NCBI GenBank assembly: GCA_019843655.1
Contig: JACDQD010000102.1
Span: forward strand, 10,115,501 to 10,179,500
DNA: 64,000 nucleotides
Direction of reading: 5' to 3'
Source: Lethocerus indicus
Lineage: Eukaryota > Arthropoda > Insecta > Hemiptera > Belostomatidae
Shown: positions 53,310-64,000 of the stretch, piece after piece
Layout of the letters: the number at the start of each line of letters is the position of its first letter
Numbering within the stretch: the stretch's first letter is position 1
Program-made: the position numbers and the translations under genes
Notes under the pieces: model-generated
Database searches by the model: none
The model's input: the letters and a program-made list of their open reading frames with translations, nothing else
What the model was told of the DNA's origin: nothing

Positions 53310-54259
53310 CTGTAAAATATATATTTTATATTTATATATATATTCTATATAAAATATAGAAAGAGCCGAAGAAAACTGTGTTGATGAAATTCTTCCCAAT
53401 TTCCATACCTGCATATTGGAATTATACTTATCTAACTCACCTTACTAGGACGACTTCGGTTGTCTGCTACTGTACAATTTGAATAAATTTTTGAACGGTA
53501 AATTAGGTATTTAAGTCCTTATTGCCAATATGCGTTTATCAATCTATTAGCCAGCGAAGAAATTGAGAGAAACTATAATTGACGATATAATAATATGTAA
53601 ATATTAAAGCATTACATTTTTGTATACTACTCCTGATTGTACACATAAAGTACCAGATCATAAGATTTGCCAAAATTACTACATAAAATGTGACCATTGA
53701 AGAGGGATACATTGATTTTATTTTGACAAATTAAAAATCTGGAAAAGGCTTTCTAACGATACAAAAAGTTTAAAAAATTGTACAGGTAGTACAAGCTCAT
53801 ATTTGTACTACAAAGAAATAATCTTACCAAATTTGTTTCATGTGCCCGACGTTCTCACAACTAGATTGAGGGTATTTGCAGCCAGTAATAATGTAGAAAT
53901 TATAACATTTTTAGTATGGAATAAATATTAATTGTTTCATGCTTTCTCTGTAAAGATGAGTAAATTAGAATGCAATTGTGGAAAGCAGAAATGACGTACA
54001 AGTGATACATAGTGTAGTTCAACATTTTAGGAGAAAATAAATACCACAAATTATCAGTTGCAAATCAAAGCACTTAATATAAGGTGGTTTTTGAGTTGTT
54101 ACAAAAATGTGAAATACCTGACATACACCCTTATCCACAGGGTACACATTCTAAGGAAATATTTTAGTCACCTGTCAAATATTAGTTTCTTGACTAAGTG
54201 GAAAAGAGGAGAATTTATTATTTAATAAATAATTTATTATTATTATTATTACTTCATTC

Positions 54260-54264
<5 letters not shown>

Positions 54265-54312
<48 letters not shown>
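54265..54312. repeat. (AT)24 microsatellite
   Basis: Uninterrupted AT run about 50 bases outside the left end of the long inverted repeat that follows. Confidence 0.95.
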
Positions 54313-54318
<6 letters not shown>

Positions 54319-54532
54319 TATTCACACACAATCATAAATATGAATACTATTTATCTCGATCCCATTATTTTATAAGCAAGGGCATCTAAAAGTTGCACAT
54401 TTGTTAGTTGGCCACAGGTGCTTTAATTTCTTCTTAAGTTTATGTTTTGAAATATCCAGATAAAATTAAGTAAATAGCCTTGTTACTCCTTTGGTGTTCC
54501 AAGGCCGAATAGAAAAATTATGAATGGTATCA

Positions 54533-55672
54533 AATGTCTAATATGGATTAAATGTATAATATTTACACAATGCCCAACTAAGAATCTCTTACCCAAAGGA
54601 CAGGACAAAATGACAGGTACTTGATCGGTAGCTGATTATTATTAATTTTTGTTTAAACATTGAGAACTAGTTAATGATCCACAAAAAGCCCTTTTACATT
54701 TGTTATTCAGTTTGTGTTATTTTATATACATATATATCGTTTATTAATGCGACAAATACTTACTTATATTTATGGATTTATAATTTTTACTTTATTTAAA
54801 ACCATTATGAGTGGTATTAAATGTAATTTATAATATTTACACAATGCCTATCTAAGAATGTATTCTGATAGTTCAGAAGTTTGCCGCTAGAGAGCATATC
54901 AAGCCGTTTGATAAGTAGCGCTCTCTTGTGGCTCTACTCTAAACTAAGGCATGGCATCTATGGGATGATCCAGGACATTAAAAAGAATATTTCCAAACAG
55001 ACAGATTATTATTTCAACTATTTATTAAATAATAGTACATTATTTAAATAAATAAAAATGATAGGTGTATTAAAACCATAAATACCTCAGTACTAATAAA
55101 TAATGAGTATGTGAAAAATAGAAAAGCTTTACTCTTAACCATTGAAACATTTTTTCCTAATATTTGGTAAGAGACCAAGTATTGTTAATTATATTTCTTG
55201 TATTTCCTCTAATAGTATCCTTCTTATTCGAAGCTATAACGAAGGTACATCTTTTATATTCTGTTATTCTATTATCTCATTTGTTATCTTGTATGGATAA
55301 TGCAATGTTTCATCTAAATCAAGGCATTACATTTATTTTTATCCTAATGAATAAATGTTATTGAGTACATTCTTCAGATAAATTTAATTGTAATACACAT
55401 TTGTGCTGATTATGTCCATTTGGTGTCTAAATGTCCATTTAGAGCAAAAAGAATGAATGGTCAAAATTTGATAAGACAATACTTCCATATTTTTTTTATC
55501 CATTGGAATTTTTTCATATTATTTGAGTACTATTATTTCTTATTATTCAATCAGCATAAAATTTCCTATTGATTCTCAGTTAAAAGGTACTTAAATGTCC
55601 TACATTTAACTAATTATACTAAACATTGACCTTGGTAGAATGTGTCCCTCAACTGTAAATTTTTGTTCCCAG
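54533..55672 (+). pseudogene. Direct repeat copy A with membrane-protein coding traces
   Basis: Copy A of a unit of about 1.1 kb. Around 55030-55360 it reads, across frameshifts, VKNRKALLLTIET, then VLLIIFLVFPLIVSFLFEAI, then a second hydrophobic stretch ending GITFIFILMNKCY. The same order is found on the minus strand at 57640-58190 (VNRKYLVLTLE, VLLIVLLIFPLIVASLFELI, GAAFIFILENKYIEKCL). A stop at 55362-55364 and a shift near 55150 break it. Confidence 0.4.
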
Positions 55673-55950
55673 CATGTTTGTGTTGTGTAGTTTAGAATTA
55701 CAAAATTAAATGCAATAATATGATAGCAATGAGATGTGTCTTCATGAGACAATAAACTTAACTAGATACAAATTTCCAAAGCATTAAATAGCAACTTGAT
55801 TGAAAAAACTAGGTAAACTAAAAATGTGACTTATTACATAGAAAATGAATATTATTAAATTAAAATGTTATTTGTTACATATTTGCTTATATTCTGTGTA
55901 ATTAAGTGATGATTAAACCTGCTAGAAATATACTGGGAGAATAAAATTAA

Positions 55951-57283
55951 AATGTCTAATATGGATTAAATGTATAATATTTACACAATGCCCAACTACG
56001 AATCTCTTACCCAAAGGACAGGACAAAGTGACAGGTACTTGATCGGTAGCTGATTATTATTAATTTTTGTTGAAACATTGAGAACTAGTTAATGATCCAC
56101 AAAAAGCCCTTTTACATTTGTTATTCAGTTTGTGTTATTTTATATACATATATATCGTTTATTAATGCGACAAATACTTACTTATATTTATGGATTTATA
56201 ATTTTTACTTTATTTAAAACCATTATGAGTGGTATTAAATGTAATTTATAATATTTACACAATGCCCATCTAAGAATGTATTCTGATAGTTCAGAAGTTT
56301 GCCGCTAGAGAGCATATCAAGCCGTTTGATAAGTAGCGCTCTCTTGTGGCTCTACTCTAAACTAAGGCATGGCATCTATGGGATGATCCAGGACATTAAA
56401 AAGAATATTTCCAAACAGATTATTATTTCAACTATTTATTAAATAATAGTACATTATTTAAATAAATAAAAATGATAGGTGTATTAAAACCATAAATACC
56501 TCAGTACTAATAAATAATGAGTATGTGAAAAATAGAAAAGCTTTACTCTTAACAATTGAAACATTTGTCCTAATATTTGGTAAGAGACCAAGTATTGTTA
56601 ATTATATTTCTTGTATTTCCTCTAATAGTATCCTTCTTATTCGAAGCTATAACATCTTTTATATTCTGTAATTCTATTACATTACATTTATTTTTATCCT
56701 AATGAATAAATATTATTGAGTACATTCTTCAGATAAATTTAATTGTAATAAACATTTGTGCTGATTATTAAAGTGACAAAATACTTTCCAGCATTGATAA
56801 CCTTTTATGTCCATTCATTAGAGTGAATAGTTAAGCCACAAGAATTGAAACTGTGACTTAGGCTAAAAATATTAGTACTGTAATAAAAAATTATTTATAA
56901 AAATTAATGTTTGTACCGGAATTGTTTTAAAAATTGTTTGCATTAATTTCCAATTTAATTTAATAGCCTCTTATTATTATGAATGTTTTAACATTAATTA
57001 CTTCTTTCTTATATAGTAAAATTTTTGGAATGTCCATTTTGAACAAAAAGAATAAATGGTCAATTTTTGATAAGACAAAATACTTCCATATTTTTTTATC
57101 CATTGGAATTTTTTGATATTTGAGTGCTATTATTTATTATTAGTATTATTTCTCTTTATTCAATCAGCATAAAATCTCCTGTTGATTCCCAGTTCAAAGT
57201 TAATTAAATATCCTAAATTTAACTACTTATACTAAACTGTATTATTGACCTTTGTAGACTGTGTTCCTTAACTGTAAATTTTT
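55951..57283 (+). pseudogene. Direct repeat copy B
   Basis: Starts AATGTCTAATATGG like copy A at 54533 and follows it with very high identity to about 56768. Then comes an extra segment of about 260 bases, and similarity resumes at about 57030 to 57283. It lacks about 80 bases of the second hydrophobic stretch (near 56670), so it cannot encode the protein. The high identity to A points to a recent duplication. Confidence 0.6.
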
Positions 57284-57285
57284 GA

Positions 57286-58200
57286 GAACTGAGAGTCAAT
57301 AGGAAATTTCATGGTGATTAAAAAATGAGAAACACAACATAGTATTTGAAATAATACAAAAACAATTCCAATGGGTAAAAAAGATGTCTTATCAAATTTT
57401 GACCATTCATTCTTTTTGTTCTAAATGAACTTTTTAAATATTTTACCCTATAAGAAAAGAGTAATTAATCTTAAAGCACTATTTATAATAATAAGAGGCC
57501 ATTAGATAAGAAATTTAAAAGGACTTACAAAATAATTTTGGTAAAAACATTAAATTAATAACAATTATATACAGAAATTTTTGCAGCAATTTTTATCACT
57601 TAAATAATTCAACACAAATGTTTATTACCATAATATTTTACTGAGGCATTTTTCAATATATTTATTCTCTAGGATAAAAATAAATGCGGCACCTCGAATT
57701 AGATAAATCATTGCATTATAATAAAATGGATAGGATACTAGAATAATAGAATGTAAAAAAAATAAAAGATGGAGGTGTAAAGTGGGGAATTTACGCAATT
57801 CTTCATTAACCAAATCTCAGCAGATATTAAAAACCCTACGGGATACAATTTGTCTTATAATTGGTGTTATATGTGTTAAATATTTGCTAGGTTTTTCAAG
57901 CCAAACCTAAGTGCTCTCCCTTCTACTGGAATGTGGACGCTGGATATCAGGGATTGACGTTTTGTAAATGTCACCCCTATGGAGAAGCAATTTCTTAAGC
58001 CAACTGTCTTTATAAGTTCAAATAAGGAGGCTACTATTAGAGGAAATATAAGTAATACTATTAACAGTACTCGTCTTCTTCTCAGATATTAGAAGTAATA
58101 TTTCCAATGTTAAAACTAAATATTTTCTATTTACCAATCGCTCATTACTTACTAGTGCTGAGGATCTAGTTTTAATAAGCACACCGGTGTACTTATTTAA
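57286..58200 (-). pseudogene. Inverted copy C with membrane-protein coding traces
   Basis: Minus-strand, more diverged relative of copies A and B. It contains a 62-codon open frame (57625-57813) with two hydrophobic stretches and, upstream near 57990-58080, a third one, VLLIVLLIFPLIVASLFELI, in a different frame. A possible GTAATA donor follows KCLSKIL at about 57627. Broken frames suggest decay, although two separate exons cannot be excluded. Confidence 0.35.
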
Positions 58201-58699
58201 ATGATGTACTATATTTTTGTAAAATACATAATTTTTATATTCAGCCTCGGAACACCAAAAGGAATAATATTATTTATTTTAATCCGGATATTAACGAACG
58301 AGATAGACACAACTAGCAATTAATGCCAACAAATGTGTCTTTTATAAGCACACGCCTATAAAATAATGACATATTTATTACGGTATATGTATAAATACAA
58401 ATACGCGGTTTGTCTCGGGTCACCCGTATAGAATAAAAAAATATTATGCGCGAAATTGGCGTCAGAAATAGAAGTCGACAGTCTCATTTTTGTCTTCAAA
58501 TTGGATAATTTCTTTGAGCAACTCAGGCCGCAACTGACTTCGCGATGGATTCGTAAGGACAAATCGTACAAATGGAATATGGTTTGTGGACGGAGGGCCG
58601 GTGGCCACTATTATCGGCGGTATAGTGAACTGTCGGTAAATAGGCAACTCCTAGTAGGATGGAGGAGCTTTAGTATATTTGCTAGGGTGGGACAGGAAA

Positions 58700-58770
58700 C
58701 GGAACAGGGGGCGAGGAGGGATAAAGGGGGAGTCGTAAGGAGGGAGGGAGGGATGGAGGGAGGGAGAAAA
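58700..58770 (+). repeat. G-rich purine tract, G-quadruplex potential
   Basis: Successive runs of three or more G, including a GGAGGGAGGGAGGG core, on the plus strand. Confidence 0.7.
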
Positions 58771-61700
58771 GAACTATTTAGCCGGCCAGTCTGGGCTCGG
58801 TCGTTGGCCCTCTCCATCGACGAAAAACAGCAAACATCTGCCCCCTCCCTCTGCCATTGTCTACACAATCGAACTCCGGGGAGTCCCCTCCCCCCCCTCC
58901 TAATCCTGCTCCCCTTCGTTTTTTCTTCAACCTCTCACACAGACTTTCTTCGACGACAACGAAAGCGGTGGGTTCGATGTAGGGATAAATTCGATTTTGA
59001 ACTTGGAGTAGGTAAGAACTTGAAAGTAAGTGTGACCGGATCAAAATAGTCGCAATGTTCCATTCGGGCCACTGTGCGTCCACGGCTCGGCTCAGTCTGG
59101 AATGCACCGGCTATCCGGAAATAGGCTATCGAAGAACGAATTTTGGGGGGACACCCTGTATAAAACGGGGTTGGAGGTATCGTACTTGTGTCTATGTAAT
59201 TATTACTATTAGCAAATTAGCAGTTTATTTATTAAACTGAGTCTAAACCCACTAGCACCCCTGATGGAATAGGAAAGAATAATTTTGAAGGAAGGAAAAG
59301 TAAAATAATAATTATATATCGTTAGTATGTACTCGGAATTATAAAAAATATAACGCTATTAATTAATAAAAATAATAGCGAATATTAATTGTTCGCGGAG
59401 TCAAATCAATAATTTAATGCTATAATTAGAAATATTGCCGTATTACAGTTAAATAAGTCGGACGTAATTTTATTTTAAGGAATTCTGTACCGGTTCTCTG
59501 AATTTTTCCTGTTATTTATTATGAAATTCTTACACACATTATACTGAACTACATCTTCGATTTGATTTATATATTTTGGGCTGTCAAAATATAAGAAAAC
59601 AATGACTTCATTTTATTTGAAGTACGATGTTACCCAATATTCGAACGAATGTTTTTTAACAATAAAAAAAATTCCGCAAAAATACCTCGACAGAAAAAAC
59701 TCTTTACTAGAGCATAAATATGGCAACAACAGCGTGCAGAAGTATTGAACCGTACATTCGGAAACATAAAATAATTTATTTATGTCAACGGATAAAAATC
59801 AATTAATTTAATTGCGCACTTTTCTGACTCTTTCCAGTTCTTTTAACGAACTGTTACTTTTTGTTGTTTGGTTTTTTAGCTACGAAATTATCTACTAATT
59901 TAGTTCGAGTTACGATTCCTGAGCAGTATAACGCTAATTGTATTATTTCAATCACTCGCGGTTGGCACAAGCAAACCGTCGTCCCGTTTCGTGATCTCTC
60001 GTATGAAATTCAATTTTCGTGAGATCGTAGTCGTTAACATCGTAAACGACCCGGTAACCGCCTGGGATGTTCCGGTTCCTGTTCCTGTTCGTGGAGTTTG
60101 CAGCCGGGTGGTTAAGTGTCGATGATTACGGACGGTGCACGTCAATTGATATGCCGGGGCTCCGGTGGCAACGGGCCACGAGTTTTTAGGCACAGTTTCT
60201 TTCAGTACTCTTAAAATAGGAGCCCTCAGTCTTCCAGTCGAATTTGAAACAAGCCCGGAGGCATTCCACCGCCCGCCGAACCCGCCGGGTTTATATCGTC
60301 CCACTTCAAAACCACATTTCGAGGCTCTTGAAAATGTTGAAAATTAAAACATATATCAACAAACATTTTCAATTGGCCTACATCCATTGGGGAGAGCGAT
60401 TACTCTCATAATTGCAATTGTCTCAAATCGTCCGTCCCTAGTATTATATAGCCTGTCTGCATTGCCCCAGTCCCTAGAGATTCGAGACCTTCACCGCCTA
60501 CTCAGAGTTATAACAGTGTTCAGTGGGCACACTGCTTGACAGTAAGTAAGCCGAACACCGATCAGCAATTTTTGTAAATTTTTCAGTTGTCAATTCTTAC
60601 ACACTTGAATTGTGACAACATAATTGAGGGCGGTACGAAATATACTTTCATCGCATGTGTGTGATATTCGCCTATTCACTGTACTGTGTTACTGGGGCAA
60701 TAGAAATAATTATCCTCATTGGGCTGGAAATATAATAAGCTCAATTATGAATTCTTAAGAACGATGCGCATCTTAAATTTATACGAAAATTTACAACGAA
60801 GAATACAATCTGAGAATTTACAAGGAGAGCACAATTACAGTCTGTACGAATACTTAATTTTATATAAAAATACATATCTGTCAGATTTGCAATATAGTGC
60901 TTTCAGAAAAGGAGGACGAAAATACAGAAGTTTACACGGACGCATAGGGGCCGGCATTTCAAAGTTTTAATACAATTAAAAAGAATTACAATTAAAAATT
61001 CTGGAGATTTTAAATACTTAAAAACAGTGTTTGTATGATAAGTATATAACCATAGATGTCCTACAATTTCCGAGAAGGAAGGATTTTTCTGAATAGGGAG
61101 GGCGGCGACAGTCTACGCACTGTGGCGCATTTTAGTAGCGCGCTTTGCATATCATCAACGTATAAGTCTTCAGTCTCTATTTTTTTTTACTGTCTCCTGC
61201 TTACCAGTATGTTTGTTTGGAACACGATTGCCCTTTTTGTAAACAAGTCGCGTCATGTTCCTTAACGGCCAGTATTTAAGGGAAGAGCTCGCGGGAGGGA
61301 CGGTAGTCTACCAACACCTACAATTATGCGCTGGTATCCAGACAATTGGAATATTGTATTTCCACAGACAGCCCTCCATGAAACCTAATTACAAATGTCT
61401 GACAACACAAACAGATTTCTTTTTCCTGACCAGGTGACAGGTTTGCTTCCCCCTCAGTAGGAAGCAAATTTTTTACTAGTCTAGATATCTGTTTTTTTGT
61501 AAGACAGTGCTACTCAAGTCAGGAAAAAATATTTAAAATACAATCGATTTTTATATTCGCTAGCATATACATTCGGGAAGATGGTTCATCGTATTCCCTT
61601 TCAGAAAATACGGTGCGGAGACGTGTATTTAGGTGGAGAGGGAGAGTGTGAGATAGGGCTAGAGGGGGACAGAAACGGAGCAGTGGACTGAGTGCGTGAC

Positions 61701-61805
61701 AGTATGTTGTTCAGGGAATTTAGGGTATGGGCAGTGCGCTCCGGTGGGGAGGGAGTCGTCTCCTCATTTCTTAGAGGGGTCGTCCGGAACGACTTAAAAG
61801 CGGTT

Positions 61806-61845
61806 AAAAGGGGGAGAGGGAGGGAGGGAGGGAGGAGGACGATGT
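61806..61845 (+). repeat. G-rich purine tract, G-quadruplex potential
   Basis: AAAGGGGGAGAGGGAGGGAG and further GGGA units on the plus strand. Followed after some 15 bases by CGGGCTCGAG, comparable with CTGGGCTCGG after the tract at 58.7 kb. Confidence 0.7.
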
Positions 61846-61877
61846 TTTCGGACCGGCGAATACGGGCTCGAGATGGA

Positions 61878-61878
<1 letters not shown>

Positions 61879-61930
<52 letters not shown>
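61879..61930. repeat. (GA)26 microsatellite
   Basis: Uninterrupted AG/GA run inside the CpG-rich region. GA repeats are binding sites for GAGA-type factors in insect promoters; that role here is inference. Confidence 0.9.
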
Positions 61931-61933
<3 letters not shown>

Positions 61934-61969
61934 GAGAGGGAAATATTGGGATATTGGCCGGGAGTGGGC

Positions 61970-62005
61970 GGTGAATGAACCCTGAAATCGAACCTACCCC
62001 AATCT
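61970..62005 (+). repeat. Repeated motif, copy 1
   Basis: GGTGAATGAACCCTGAAA (61970-61987) followed by CCTACCCCAA. A near-identical arrangement is at 62565-62605. Confidence 0.6.
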
Positions 62006-62564
62006 GGCAGGACTTGTCACAGGCTCAGTCCGAGGGGAGTTCCTCCCCGTCGCCGCTCCCACCGCAAAGTCTTACTTTCTTCAGATACTTAAAATAAAAA
62101 CATGGAATAATAACGAGTCACCTCATGATCCCACTGTCCGGAGTCCGAATCTTCAGTGCTCAGTGAGTGAATGAATGGACGGACGTCTTATTTAAATAAT
62201 TAGAAAAACACGGATTATTCTGTCTTACGACAGAAGAAATAATGGGATATTGCGAGTGATAAACGGAATCTTGCCAATAGCCGATAGCTCATTGCTCCCT
62301 TCACAATCGGCAGTGGAGTTTTCAACATTCTCGGGATAAATTCACTCGGACTTGTGCAGTACTCGCTTTGATTGTCGTCCCCCATCCGTCGCGATCCCGG
62401 GAATCGGCCATCTTTATTTCCAATTAAGAACGGCCAACGCGTTCGCCGGAAGTCGATCTGGCGTACGTTGGCGATAATTTTGTTTTTTCTCTTCGTTTTG
62501 CCCAACTAGCGTTGGGGCCGGCAACTTAATTTGAGATAAGGGCGACGCCGGCGGCTGGTTGCGG

Positions 62565-62605
62565 GGTGAACGAACCCTGAAAACTGACTGTCAGTCCTAC
62601 CCCAA
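62565..62605 (+). repeat. Repeated motif, copy 2
   Basis: GGTGAACGAACCCTGAAA (62565-62582) followed by CCTACCCCAA, one mismatch in the first 18 bases compared with 61970-61987. Confidence 0.6.
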
Positions 62606-64000
62606 CCCAGAGCTGGTTGTCGCCTCGGGATGCTAACGCTGCACAAAGCCGCAAACTGGCCTGCATTCCTCTCACCCTTCTCAAAACATCACTCCCTAGA
62701 CACAACACCGCGCCCTTCCCTTTTCTTCACTCCTCTCCACTGGTTTACTTGTTCCCAGGTGACGGAATTACGCCAGTTTTTTTTTCTCCAACCAAGCCCA
62801 TATTTGCCTCTACGTGCGATCTTATCGGAATATATCAATTTTTAACACGAATTTATTCCTCAATTTAAATTCGTATTTCGCAACTTAAAACATCCTTAGG
62901 TTGTCGAAAAGCAGTTGTTGTTTAGTCCTCGCTGAATGCGACACGAGAAATTAGTCAGGTACGTTTTGACCTCGAAGGATGAAATTATTTTTTTGAGTTT
63001 GGAAGTTTTGCAAATGTTTCGGGGGTGGCATTTTAGCACGTAGTAATCGTTTAAATACAATAAATATCACGTTCAAACAATTTTGAAAACCTTAATGAAA
63101 TGTTTCTTCTTTAAGAAATGACAATGAAGTGTTAACAAGTCATTCTAATGGAAAAAACTGCATTCCGAGTTCAGATTAAACGGAAAATTCCGTTAAAAAT
63201 TTATTACGAAATATTGACCATCTCCTGACACAAACCATTGGCCTCGGTCGGTTTCGAACTTTGTCTCAGGCTTTATAAGCTGTTTAAAAGTCAAAAATAA
63301 AATGATCTCATATACCCTACTTCCCACATTTGCCGATAGAAGATATTTTGACGTTTCAATTGATACTCGGATGAATTTCGTAAAGAATAAAATCGAGGTA
63401 TCCTAAATTCATTCGACGGATTCGATATCTGTCGGTGCTGACGATCGATCCCTCGTCGTCCTGCTTTTGGGGGACGTACCGTGACACGAAACCGTTCCAA
63501 GTGGAGTCCGAATCGTAGCCAGCAGTTTGAGACCGCGAGGGTCGATTTCGTCTAATGAGGACGAGTTTCGGGAAGGGAATAGCGGCTGTCGGGAGTTGGG
63601 AGAGAGTTGGTGTAAAGGGGGTAGATCCGAATTTAGAGTTGTGCCCGAGTCTAGACTGTAGGCGTGGCCAAGGGCGCCCTTTTTGAGGGGTCAAAGTTCC
63701 CAACAGACCTTGAGACGACCCCCAACCCCCCAAACAAATCCAAGGCCAACACGCCTAACACCCGACCAACTGAAGCTCAATTTACCCAACCGCCGTCGCC
63801 AAATTTATTCCATTCCTAAGATGCTTCACTTTCACAACATTCTTAGCATTGAAAAACTCCTATATATATACTTATGCGAGGTTTTGGCATATTTCCTCGT
63901 CACTTTCTGGTATGTGTCCGAATTCGGCGTACCGGTACGCCGGTCTATCAATTGAAGATCGAGAAACGTGGTTTGGTGAATGCGTGAACGCTCAGCTCAT

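Larger units (their letters stand above)
54361..58345. repeat. Diverged long inverted repeat with internal direct duplication
   Basis: Left arm 54361 to about 55580 and right arm about 57286 to 58345 are inverted, diverged copies: for example CATTATTTTATAAGC at the left end against CATTATTTTATAGGC read inward from the right end, and CTTTGGTGTTCC (left, about 54490) against TTTTGGTGTTCC (right). A near-identical direct duplicate of the left part occupies 55951-57283. The arms carry coding traces of one hydrophobic protein. It may be a foldback-type element, or a tandem and inverted gene family that has decayed. Confidence 0.6.
58440..64000. promoter_or_regulatory. CpG-rich, G-rich region: probable promoter and 5' non-coding exons of a gene beyond the window
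   Basis: Base composition changes sharply from AT-rich to CpG- and G-rich in blocks at about 58440-59170, 60000-60560, 61600-62800 and 63400-63780. Good plus-strand splice donors occur: GTAAGA at about 59012, GTAAGT at about 60542 and GTACGT at about 62956. None follows a convincing coding frame, so they could end 5' UTR exons. Long open frames here (58456-59049 plus, 59948-60304 minus, 63356-63733 minus) are low-complexity by-products of high GC. A TCAGTG initiator-like site is near 60518. No gene body is visible in the window. Confidence 0.4.

Noticed and set aside
58456..59049. 197-codon plus-strand open frame in the CpG-rich block
   Set aside because: Long frames are expected by chance where stop-poor GC-rich purine tracts occur; both strands are open over the same interval and the peptide is low-complexity.
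59948..60304. 118-codon minus-strand open frame
   Set aside because: Contains a GTGTGT dipeptide run from a simple repeat and matches no family I know; both strands are open over part of it.
1..64000. CRISPR arrays, bacterial operons, tRNA and rRNA genes
   Set aside because: No regularly spaced repeats, no prokaryotic gene organisation, and no intact cloverleaf were seen; tRNA-like boxes are confined to SINE-like fragments.

Overview
The window is AT-rich nuclear DNA from an animal, most likely an insect. Every recognisable gene is split into short exons with GT-AG introns, and the introns carry AT microsatellites, tRNA-derived SINE-like insertions and a Penelope-like repeat. The aquaporin has the TM5 and loop-E signature of the insect entomoglyceroporin branch, which supports an insect. 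I cannot name the order. All exon models were read by eye from splice sites, reading phase and recalled family sequence.

Layout. (1) 1-782, plus strand: 3' end of an RNF37/UBOX5-type ubiquitin ligase (U-box, then C-terminal RING) whose two domains lie in different frames. (2) 1982-26791, minus strand: a complete VPS13B (Cohen syndrome protein) orthologue in about 58 exons, roughly 3,600 residues, convergent with gene 1. (3) 30025-36171, minus: a 253-residue CIMIP2/FAM166 (DUF2475) ciliary microtubule inner protein in 7 exons. (4) 36923-41319, minus: TMBIM4 (Golgi anti-apoptotic protein), 247 residues, 6 exons. (5) 42687-45135, minus: an aquaporin of the entomoglyceroporin type, 254 residues, 6 exons, with NPI in place of the first NPA. 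(6) 46296-48986, minus: a DEK_C plus SWIB-domain nuclear protein, 275 residues, 7 exons. Genes 2 to 6 all run leftward. They look like independent housekeeping or tissue genes rather than a functional cluster.

The right part, 49000-64000, has no complete gene that I can support. At 52-58 kb there is a degenerate family of hydrophobic-protein fragments in direct and inverted copies, set in a diverged long inverted repeat of about 4 kb (54361-58345) with an internal direct duplication. From about 58.4 kb to the end the sequence becomes CpG-rich, with G-rich and GA-repeat tracts and several good splice donors. This looks like the promoter and 5' non-coding region of a gene beyond the window.

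The most interesting signals are: a hammerhead-ribozyme core in two copies of a dispersed repeat (14938-14974 plus; 46535-46571 minus); the NPI aquaporin; the inverted, duplicated membrane-protein family at 52-58 kb; and a nested inverted repeat inside a TMBIM4 intron.
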